NCBI GenBank assembly: GCA_963969595.1
Contig: OZ018413.1
Span: 16,729,711 to 16,793,710 of the forward strand
DNA: 64,000 bases
From: Neckera pumila
Taxonomy: Eukaryota; Streptophyta; Bryopsida; Hypnales; Neckeraceae
Direction: 5' to 3'
In this document: one piece after another, positions 37,767 to 48,000 of the stretch
Layout: the number at the start of each line of letters is the position of its first letter
Position numbering within the stretch: the stretch's first letter is position 1
The notes under the pieces: generated by a model
The model's database searches: none
The model's input: only the letters and a program-made list of their open reading frames with translations
Told to the model about the DNA's origin: nothing
Translations under genes and position numbers: made by a program

Positions 37767-38720
37767 TTATAGCCTACTCCAACAATGAGATTCTACATTG
37801 TATATTATGTAATGTACACCCACGGATATATAAATTTGGGTTCTATGTCCAATGCAACTAATGTTATATGCCATACTCAAAATATATGCTATATTCAAAT
37901 CACGAATATCTTCACTTGCAACATGCCTCCATGCATTCTTGACTTTGTGAATTTTTGAATCTTCATTAGTTAGTGGAGCATACTTAGTAATTGCTTCAAG
38001 CTTAAAGATTTTTATAATTTTAGGATACAACTTGTTCTTGAAAGTTTTGGCTTGTATGAAAACCATGTATATGTCACCACTGCATTGTACCACTTGGAAG
38101 AATGGATAGCATTGATCATTTGAAAGAATTGTATATACACAATCATGCCACACTTTAGCTTGCATATTATAGATCATAAATCCGATTTCGGAAACATAGC
38201 CCATTGGAACATGAAAATTTATTAATCCACAATACAAAGTGTCCTTCAAAACAACTGCCTTGTCAAATCCCAACAACCAACCTAACCTGTTTAATTGAGG
38301 TGGATGTGGTACTTTGAAAGTCCTCCAAGCCCTTGTTGTTGATTCGTAGATTGCAACATCTTTGTACATACGAGTACTATATATCCCTTCAACCATAGTT
38401 ACTTGGTAAGAGTTGGTGTCACAATCTAGTAAAATTCTTGTTGAATTTCTTTGTAAATTCCAACGGCAATTTGGAATTGGTGGCAATTTTGTACATGTTT
38501 GCTTCAAAAGATTGTAGACAAACAAGTTTGAAACCCCTTTGAAACACAATATACCTTCCGCAGCATCTACTAATTCATATGCTTGGTTTGACAAAACTTG
38601 AAAGAGTTGTGGCAACGGAAGTCAAGCCAAAAAGTTCATCACTATGTCATTGGGTAATTCCCTCCATAGGCGTGGAGTTAAATCATGTTTTTTCCATCTT
38701 CTTAAAATAGTATTCTCCAT
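37767..38720 (-). pseudogene. F-box protein gene with in-frame TGA at codon 33
   Basis: From an ATG at 38720 the frame runs 318 codons to a TAA at 37767, broken only by one TGA at 38624-38622. The start encodes a classic F-box: LWRELPNDIVMNFLA, then stop, then LPLPQLFQ, where Arg (CGA) would be expected. The remaining about 285 residues look like an F-box-associated/kelch-type substrate-binding region (VYESTTRAWRTF-like blade, GFMIYNMQAKVWHD). F-box proteins dock substrates on SCF ubiquitin ligases through SKP1. Because only one nonsense change is present in an otherwise open frame, it may be a very young pseudogene, an assembly error, or a gene initiating at a later codon without the F-box. 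No intron seen. A truncated copy lies at 28749-28935. Confidence 0.82.
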
Positions 38721-39027
38721 CACATCAAAATGAATCCCTAGTCTTGTTGTAGAAATGATTTTGCTATGTATTTAAGCACTAATTGATTTGCAATGACTTG
38801 TTAGTAGTGGTTTTAATGACTATTTAATGGTTTAGTTCTTGAACAAGATGCATCCTACACCTTAGTAAAAGAGTGAGACAATAAATATTATATGAAGACC
38901 TTCTTATATTTCCAAGAAGTTCTTTGTCCTTGAATGAAATTGTATAACTGAAAAATCTTACTAAAGCACCTTTTTCCTATCTTTCTAATTTAAATAAGGA
39001 AATCAATTATATCCATATATATATATG

Positions 39028-39077
39028 ATATCATGCATAAAATAATAATAATGATAATAATAATAATAATAATATCA
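39028..39077. repeat. AAT microsatellite
   Basis: About twelve ataat units with one interruption (atgata). Confidence 0.9.
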
Positions 39078-40395
39078 ATATATAGAATAGAAGAAGTAAA
39101 TCAACTATTAAATATATATAATCTAATGGAGTTTTTTACATATAAAGTAAAAGAATAAATATAAAAATCTATCACAATATGGGAAAAAGGCGTTGTGGGG
39201 TTGTTGCAAGAAATACTTAATGTTTTCTTCTCAAAAACGTTGCATTTGGCTATAGGGCTTTTCCTACTACAATTATTACAAATACCACGTGGAAAGAATG
39301 TAATTTAAGTCATTAAAACAAATTTAAAAAATATTAAAAATGAACTAAAAATCATTGAAATAATAAAACAAAATAAAAATTTGATTTCAAGGCAAAAAGA
39401 CATAAAAGGGACAAGTGCTTCTTACAATCACCCTGTAGGAGTATCTCAAATCTTGGAGAGGTGAAGATTTCAATACATATCCTATTTACGATTGTTAAAG
39501 AAATTTTGTCCTTGGGTATTCTTAATAAGCTTTCTATTTGAAATTTACTTTTTTCTATCAAAAATATGCATCACTTTTATTTTATTTATATAAGTTGAAA
39601 GTATGTTGGTTAGTTGGTATATCAAAAAGGAATTTATTTTCTTCCATTTTTAGGCTAGTGTCTAGAATGGATCTTTTTAGTCAATGTTGTTATCTACTAA
39701 GATTCTTTTGGAGAAGTTCTTGAAGCCTATTAGTGTTTTTGAGATTGCTAGTTTTATTTCAGATGGAATTTATAGCTTAGGCTTCAAGTTTCACTTTTAA
39801 TTTAGTTTTTCCTATTGGCTTAATTCCATTGAAGAATTATAGTCTTAAACCTAAAAATCTACAAAATTCAGTCATGAATTAGGGTCTTCAATATTTTAGC
39901 AATTCTGAGTGGTCTCTTCTTATTTAACGTTTTTGAGTTTGTAGGTAGAATAGCTCTTAACTATCATGTTCAATTTATTAAGCAATATTTGCTTTCAAAG
40001 TCTTAGGTTTGTACATGTTTTCCTCTTTCAACCTTTTTAACTTAAAATTTTTACACTATAGAGTTTTGAACTTTAAATCTCTTGTTTTGTACTAGTAATA
40101 TAAATTATTGACTACATTGAAGATTGGATTTAGTAGGAATACATTTGGTCAAATAGAGTATGACTGACTTTAGTAGTGAATTATGGGCAATGTATATTTT
40201 TTGGGAGTGAAAAAATATCACAAGACGAAATGAGGTTTCAATTGACGTTTGTTTTTTTATCCCTATATTGTTTTTTAATCCCTATATGTCACATCTACTA
40301 GATCTAGTGACTGATTTGATTGAAGATATGAAATTCTATGGAATGATTTATGTGTAAGGATAAAACATTCATCAATTCTAAATATGCACATTTTA

Positions 40396-41211
40396 ATTCC
40401 TAAAGGCCCAAGGCATTTTCTGGCTTTGAAACCACTGAAAATTGCCATTTCTCCTGCGATCACTTCCTAAACCGAAAAAAAAAAAAAATTTAGAATCTAA
40501 CCGTAGGATCTTATACTTCACTTGTTTCAAATTTTGTGGTAAAAATTTCATGAAGTTTGACCATACGGATTGGAAGATATTAGCATTTGAAGTTGGAAAG
40601 AGAAGTTTTTTGAACTCTGAATTGCAATTTCAGATGACTTTGACCGCCATTTGTGGAAACTTTTGCACTACACACCACAAAGCTAATATTTTTATGTTGA
40701 AAAATTTGAGTTGAAAATTGAGGTAAAAAATTTCAGAATGTTTGAACTCGATTTTCACATATAAAAAAATTGTTAGGTAGAAGTAGGTCCAAAATTGAAC
40801 AAAATACTAGCTTTTAGGTGGAATTAAAACACCGTAATCCCAATGGTGGGATTGTTCTTGCAAACAAAATTAACCTTGTCAAAAAAAATATTTGAAAATA
40901 TTTGAAAATTGCATTCAAAAATGAAAGCTTCAAATATAGACAAAAACAAGATCTTCAAGAAATAAAATTTAAAAAAATTTAATTTAATTTAAATTTTTTT
41001 TTTTTTGCCCGGCAAATTGCTTTTTTGACTTCGGGTGGCATAACTTTTGCTCCAAGGCATCGATTGAAAAAAATTATATTTTTAGAAAGCTAATGTGATT
41101 TCCTATCTTCAAAAAAAGTTTCAAAAAGTCAGATCAAAATTTCAAGTTGTACAGGCCTGCCCAAAATCCCAAGTGTCTCCCGAGGGGACTTTGGGCCTTT
41201 AGGGGTTAAGG
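40396..41211. mobile_element. TIR element with CCTAAAGGCCCAA ends, empty site in duplicate A
   Basis: The left end TTAATTCCTAAAGGCCCAAG and inverted right end TTAACCCCTAAAGGCCCAAA agree at 17 of 20. Duplicate A reads cacatttttaggatgaaaa across the site, so the insertion point is visible. The flanking TTA in both copies supports a 3-bp TTA target duplication, as in PIF/Harbinger elements. No transposase frame. A fragment of the same family is at 25550-25680. Confidence 0.8.
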
Positions 41212-41915
41212 TTGAGAAAGACAAAGCACGGGGTGAAACAAGAAATAAGATTGATATTTTTAACTGGGAATTCAATAAACTTTGATTCAATCCTTTCAAA
41301 GAGTTTTCAAATGAAGAACTTCCATGCAATGATTCTTTATAAATTTTTATGCTTCAAGCTAAATTTCAAGCCTCGTAGGTAATTCAATCAAGAATTTTTG
41401 TTTGTATTTGCTTGTGTGGTAAATACTCACTTGTTCAATATCCAACTTATAGAGATCCTCTTTGTAGACTTCTTATATTGTTTGGCACTTGTAATTTGTT
41501 TGGAGCGCATGCAAATATTACCTTAGGAAGGGCATTGAATAAAAATCTTAAGAACCATGTGAATGCAATACAAAGGTAGTTTTATTTGATGATGTGTAAG
41601 AATTCAACCACTTTGAAAGTTTATTAATTCAAATCTAGCCCCTCAAAACAAATTATTTAGAGAATATTCATATATGATATCTTTATAATATTTTGTAAAT
41701 ATCCAAATTTTGTAGGATATTCTGAAATTGAAGTATTTGTATAATTTCATATCCTTGTCTAACTACCCTTTTGAATGTATATGGATCTATTATTTTACCA
41801 CCCTCTTTTAAGAATATTACAATATGAGATTTTAAACCAATTGAATCTTTATAAAATTTGACTATTTGTATCCAAGGAAATTTTACTCATTCAACACAAG
41901 GGAATTTTTCATCTT

Positions 41916-42610
41916 GCATAATTATCAGCCAATCCTCACACAACCCCAATCAAGCATACAAAATTTTGGTTTCAAAAAAGAAAAATTCCATTATTGGAGA
42001 ATTTCTAAACTTAATTTTCATGGTTTTACATAATATTTATTTGAGAACAATTGATGATGTATTTTTTTAATCCGATTGCATAGATATGTAGGGAACATCC
42101 ATAAGCACATCTTTCACATTAAAACACACCCCATTAAGTAACAAAAATATGAGCTAGGAAGTGTTGAATGTGAAGCATCATATGACCAAAATTTGTGAAA
42201 TAGATATCTTTATATTTTAACAAGATTTTGATAAAGTGATTGTAACATCATGCTGAAATGTACAAAAGTAGTTATAGTGTGAGGATCAAATAGCAAAATC
42301 ACTTGTTAAAATAGAAAGATATCTATTTCATAAATTTTGGTCTTATGATGCTTCATATTTAACTCTTCCTAGCTCATACTTTTGTTACTTAATGGGGTGT
42401 TTTTTCAAATGAAAGATGTGCGCATGGATGTTCCCTACATATCTATGCAATCGGATAAAAAAAATTCATCACTAATTTTTCTCAATAAAATCTTATGTAA
42501 AATCATGAAAATAGACTTCAAAAATTCATCAAAAATGGAATTTTGCTTTTATGAAACTGAAATTTTGTATGCTTGATTGGAATTGTGTGAGGATTGCGTA
42601 ATAATTATGC
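41916..42610. mobile_element. Foldback element with about 305-bp arms
   Basis: The left arm (41916 to about 42222) pairs with the right arm (about 42306-42610). The innermost segment gaaatagatatctttatatt pairs with its complement with one mismatch, and long stretches such as cattgcatagatatgtaggg-like and ccccattaagtaacaaaa are nearly identical. The outer part has several differences. The spacer is about 83 bases. No coding capacity. It is a foldback or long-TIR MITE able to form an extended hairpin RNA. Confidence 0.85.
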
Positions 42611-42839
42611 TCACCAAAATCTACCAATTATATTGCACATTGCACAAAAAGTTGTGAATGGGTCAAATTGGCCGGTTGTAAGATTACAGTACCCGACTGT
42701 ACATAATATAATAGATAGTTACACTTCTTATGATCTCTAAGTGATAGTCACTCCTAAGGACACACTTTAGGATATTTTGTTGTGACGTCTCTTTTAACAC
42801 TGTTTCACCACTCTTTACGACAGTTGTAATTTCTGACCC

Positions 42840-44161
42840 TGGTTTCCAAAAATGTGGACCAACTTCATGCCAAGCTCATGGCAATGTCACGCCACAGTTG
42901 CTACAGCACCAGAATAGTTAGGTCGTGGCAACTGATGGAGATCAAATTGCAGGACGGTGAGCTGCCAAAAGTTTTTGAGCGAAGTGGGTCACAACAGGAG
43001 CAGAGAGGCAAGGCAAGCCTAGCTTCCGATTGTAACCGATTGAGAAATTCTTGGGGGAGGACGCGAAGAATGACTCCTTCGTAGACTTGCCCCATTTGGA
43101 TCCAATACCTCTCACCCCACCCCACCTCACCTCACGATGCGCTCTTTGGATCCCTTGCATCCATCGTTGATACGACACACTCTCACTTCGTTTGAAAGAG
43201 CGCATGGTGGATTGAAGATGTGGGAAAACGGACAGCGAGATGCTGAGCTCAACATCAATTTCAACAAGGCCATAGCGAGCAGGGCAATCGAAGCTGTACA
43301 GTTCCATGGGTTCGAGGGGCGAGGTGTTCAATGGATGTCGGAGACGGATCTGCATCCTCTCTCAGCCTCAGCATAGCCCGACAACGTCCCACATCACGAG
43401 CATCAACTTCGACCAGCCTCATGTCATAGACGTCTGCCCTGACATACCAGGTAAGAAGTTGAACCACCATCTTGTAGACTTTTGCAAGCCTTAAACCTAC
43501 GTAAAGAGCCGGATTGCCACACTGCAGAAGTATAGGGATTCGTCAGTGACAAGGAGTTGGAATCCGGCCCGGAGTGAATGAGGTTGAAGGAGACTTCCGT
43601 GAATCCGTTCCTGCTAGTGGCGACGCCATCTTCATGATGGTCAGTCTCCCACCACCTCCAATTCACAATGCTCCACTTTCTCCTCCACAAGGGAAATGCG
43701 TTGAGGAATGAGGATTTGTCACCAACAAGCAAACAGATTTACTAGTTGTGCGAACAGAACATGCACGCTAAATTCATCCGCACAGAACGATGCGAACGAT
43801 GAGTACGCATCGAAGTTCAGAAACTTGAACATGCGAGCGGTAGCTGCCTCCACTCCATTCGAGAATCACAGAATTACCACGCTATGGGAAATCACAACAA
43901 GGGTGAAGAGAAAACTTGGGGAGTACAAATTCTAACCTAAGTCGGTTAACCCTTAAAGGACGAACCCTATGACCATGGAAAGAATACAAAAATATATTGC
44001 TCCAGGATCTGTAAATCATTACAGTATTATTAAGCCAGACAAGATGCTTCCCATCGTAATTGGTTGGAGGCAAAATATTCTACAATTGTTAAACTCTTAA
44101 CCTCAACCAAATAGTGACTAGCAAAGCTATAGCTGTCTCTCAGCTCTGCTATTAACCGAGG
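42840..44161. other. GC-richer island with open frames of unknown nature
   Basis: Frames of 137 codons (minus, 42942-43355) and 102 codons (minus, 43424-43732) plus shorter plus-strand ones overlap here, without family motifs. Composition matches the island that carries the S-acyltransferase gene. It might be a gene relic, downstream untranslated sequence of that gene, or an old repeat. A 38-bp end of the TTAACCCTTAAA MITE family lies inside at 43945-43982. Confidence 0.35.
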
Positions 44162-44191
44162 ACCCCCTACCACCCCCACCCCCACCCCCAT
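44162..44191 (-). other. Potential G-quadruplex
   Basis: The plus strand has four runs of five C separated by short spacers (ccccctaccacccccaccccc and so on), giving G5-N-G5-N-G5-N-G5-type runs on the minus strand. This meets the usual G4 pattern. It lies about 0.83 kb past the stop of the minus-strand S-acyltransferase gene, on the strand that would be its transcript if the 3' UTR reached this far. Confidence 0.7.
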
Positions 44192-44444
44192 CTGCATCTG
44201 ATGGGTTACTAGCGTTGTGAACCTCACAATCTTTCCACTACTAATGTTACACTGGAATGCTGCTCTAATGGAACTCAGGTACCAAACCTACAAAAGGTTT
44301 CTTCTACCGGTATGAAATTGCAATGGACTCCTCTGGACTCTCTTCAAAGAAACTCAGAGCGACTCCTCCGAATCGAAGGGAAATGTACAAGACAGAAAAC
44401 CGAAAACCCTGAGTTTTCTGTCACGGAAATCAGTGCGCTAGAGG

Positions 44445-45008
44445 GAGTTTCCAAGGCTGCATTAAACCCCTACAGTGATAAGATCCAACAGCTTGCCCAG
44501 GAAGTTCACCTGACCATTAGACTGGTGATCGATATGGGAGTTTCCAACGAATAGGGAGTTTTCAGGATTGCCACAAAACCGCTAGACTGATATTGTCCAA
44601 CGACTTGACTGAAGAGTTTCCATGGTTGCAACAAACCGCGAGGCAGATGTGATCTAACAAAGACATGATTGGAGAGTTTCCATGGTTGCAGGATACCCCA
44701 CAAGACTGACATGGTCTATCAACCTGACTCGAGAGTTTCCATGGTTGCGCCTGCACCCTAGCCGGACGTGACTAGGGGAGTGAGTTTCCATGGTTGCATT
44801 CAACCTCTAGACAGATATGATCCAACATCGACATGACTGGGGCGTTTCCATGGTTGATCCAAACTGCAAGTCAATGAAATAGGCTAGCAACCTGACTGGG
44901 GGTCGGAGTTTCCATGGTTGCATTCGACCGCTAGACTGATAAGGTCTAACAACGACATGTATGACTGGAGAGTTTCCATGGTTTCACCTTACCACTAGAC
45001 TGATTTAC
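44445..45008. repeat. Degenerate minisatellite with gagtttccatggttgca core
   Basis: About nine units of roughly 55-75 bp, each starting with GAGTTTCCATGGTTGC or a variant and continuing with a ctagactgatatgatccaac / acatgactgg-like phrase. The first units are the most diverged. It ends about a dozen bases before the stop codon of the S-acyltransferase gene, so it is probably in that gene's 3' untranslated region. Confidence 0.88.
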
Positions 45009-45020
45009 TCCCGTAGCACT

Positions 45021-48000
45021 TCAAGGTGTTTCCTCTAAGAGTTTGGGATCATCCGTGACACGCGAGAGGGCACTCCTGGAGCCCAGGATGGAGCTCATCA
45101 ACCTTCGGTTGGAGACCATTTGGCGCTCCGAAGTGGCTTTGAAGCTGACGTCCAAGGGGCCGTTGTAGAAGAAGGAGCTCATGGTGCCCCTGTCTGGCGT
45201 TTCCCCACAGCTGGTGGTGGTGTCTTCAGACAAAAAGTCGGAAGACTCCCGGAGCTCTGGGTGCCCGGATTCAGGGTGATGCACGGTGGGGGAGGAGTTT
45301 TGCAACAACCGCGCGTCCCGGAGCTCGGGATTCAGCTTCAAGATGTTGGCCTCCACTCTGGAACCGCTTGATACGGATTGCCCTGCACACACAAGTACGA
45401 AGATTACACGTTAAAGTTGGAGGAACTACAAGATTTTATATTCAGGGAGCGAGGCCTGAAACGTAAATCTTAGGTAGGAGACCCTATTTGCGCCACGATT
45501 TATCCATGGTGTACATTCCAAACTTTCAAATGCTGTGAACAGAACGCAGGTTCAGGGTTCAGGGTTCAGGGTTTAGGGTACACTTACAGCCAGGACTGTC
45601 TTTGACTTCTGTCTGCACGGTCGCCGCACTAAACGTCACCCACGGTTTCACATTCTCCTCCTTATAATCTGTGCCAAACACAGGAACCTGCACAGCAGGG
45701 GTCACAAACCCCTGGGGATTCTTCAAGGAGAATTTGCTCCACGAAGCTTTATTCCAAGACTGACTCAACCCCGCTGCATCACTCGTGTCATCCCCACTCC
45801 CCCACGAGGCTTCATAGCCATCACTATTGACCGAAGCTCGCAAGCCATCAATAAAATTCATCACTGGAGCTGGTTTCCCTTCCACAGGAGAGTCCCCGGA
45901 GCTTCCTGGGTAAAAGGACATCTCATCGCCTGGGTACCGTGGAAACAGCACTTGGGGAGGGTAAGACACTTCCGAAGGGTAGGAGGCTCTTGGGTCTCCA
46001 GAGAAGCTTGAGCTGCGAGAACGGTAGGGACTGCGTGGCTCTTGTGATAGGGGGATCAAGCCTACTTCTGCACAAACCAAAAAAGAATTAGTAACACCAC
46101 TTTTGGAATGACCAAGAAGTCACATTTCATGGCAACGTTTGTTTTTGCAAGCAGTTCTGTGGGGTTCATTAACCATGCAGTACATTTGAGGTTCCATTGA
46201 CCATAAAAGTGAGCTTTGCTTTGTGTTCAGTGTAAACACACTTAATCAGACTACTGACATGTAGTCTTTTGGCGATTGATTTGTATCTCAACACAACATG
46301 TATGTGCAGAATTTCAGATGGCGCAAGTTTCTAGATTGTTGTAGGGAAAGGCTCAAAGTTCAAGTTCTCCTGTATGGTGAATGGAACCTCTCCCTTTCTG
46401 TAACTGTGGTGAATAGAGACTTCAAATTAGAATTTTTTATTACTTCTGAACTTTATTATTTTCGACCAACACATTTTACCCAGCAGTATCATTGACTGTA
46501 GTACACTTGTCAAATTAAAGAGGTTTGTGTAGAGGAGTGTGGAAAGTATTGTGATCAAGCCATTAGATAATCAACAGGTGATTTACGCAGTCCAAAAATG
46601 TTGAAATGAAGTGACCATCCTGGATAGACTTCAGAGAAGAGTTCAAACCTCGTGGAGCAAACATGTCCCCATCACTGAGAGGGGTGATGCGGTCGCGTTT
46701 GCTTCTTGTCAGAGACCACAAGTCTCTTCTCAGACCAGGGCGCTGGAACTTCTTGCGGCCGCGGTGGCTTGCAGGTGCAGCTTTGATCTCTCCACTGGAG
46801 CTTAAGCTGCTCTGGAAACTGGTTTCGGAGTCGGTGCTGAGAGTGAGCTCCAAACCAGGCCTATGGGGGAGCAGGATAGAGGATTTTTGACGAGCGCGTG
46901 CCGCTGCACTTGCAGCATCCGAGGTTCGCACTCGGGCCAACTTCCAGGGGTTCAGACCCACTGGGGCAGGTCTCTGCGATTTCATGTCGAGTAATTTACT
47001 ACTTCCAGCCTTCCCTACTCCAACCTCTAAATCACTCAGTGCCATTACAGTCTGCAATTTGACAAACAGTGTTGGTTAGATGACATACAGTACATCGCCA
47101 CTGCGAAGTCAGCTCATAAACTGTGAGTTTTTGTGGATGTTTTTCTATTGTGGCACACTTTTGCGGAGTCACAATTATGCATTTTTGAACATAAGTGGGC
47201 AGAGCAGTTTAGAATGACACTTGGAATGACATTGGGATGTTGGTAAAACTGTGTCGTTGTAAGCACTTGCATATTAAACTAAACGAAAGCATTGAAGAGA
47301 CAGTCCATGATAATGTCATTATTTAAACCATGTTGTTGCAAGCACCCACTCCCACATGTGGAAGCTTGAGAAAACATTTACAAGATAGCATGCGCATATC
47401 TATTACACATCATTTTGAATATAAAACACATAATGCTTTGCAAATTTGAGTTATTCATGTACAAGAATGCGGATGGAGTTTGGCTATACCTGATCTTGAT
47501 CAACAAACATTCGCGGTGGTGTGCAGAATACAGTGCGTCTCCCAGCCAAGGCACCTGCTGAACTGTTGTAGCCACTGAATCCAGTTTCTGTGGACGTGTC
47601 AGGGGTAGTCGTGACGCTTGACAATCCTCCAGCTTCATCCCAGAATTCTTGGTTTTGTTCTCTCACTGCTAAGATGTAGTCATATGTCGTTATGCCCTGG
47701 AAAAATAGAAAACCAAATTTATTATGACGTGGCATTACTCTTCTGGCGAAGAGACAAGATGGCGCCATCACCAAGGCGTTATTAGTACCTTACAGGTGGA
47801 AGAAAGTTTAAAATCCGAGCAACGTACCTTATGCAGCAGAATAAGGTGAAAGCAAAACAGTTGAGTAAGGGGTGCAGTCGCCAGGAATGCGAGGAAAGTC
47901 TGAAATATCTGCAAACATTTGCACATAATTCGATTAATCAGGGATTCCTTTCCAAGATAAATTCACAGGTTAAGGTAGAGGACACTAAAAGCATTGCCAG

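Larger units (their letters stand above)
37547..41856. repeat. Segmental duplication, copy B
   Basis: Direct-orientation partner of 28550-31172 (anchors given there). It keeps the F-box gene at nearly full length and carries the TIR element 40396-41211 at a point where copy A is uninterrupted. Copies are separated by about 6.4 kb of unrelated DNA. Confidence 0.82.

Noticed and set aside
44506..44756. Repetitive minus-strand frames with CNHGNS-like units
   Set aside because: Translation of the gagtttccatggttgc minisatellite; unit lengths vary out of frame.
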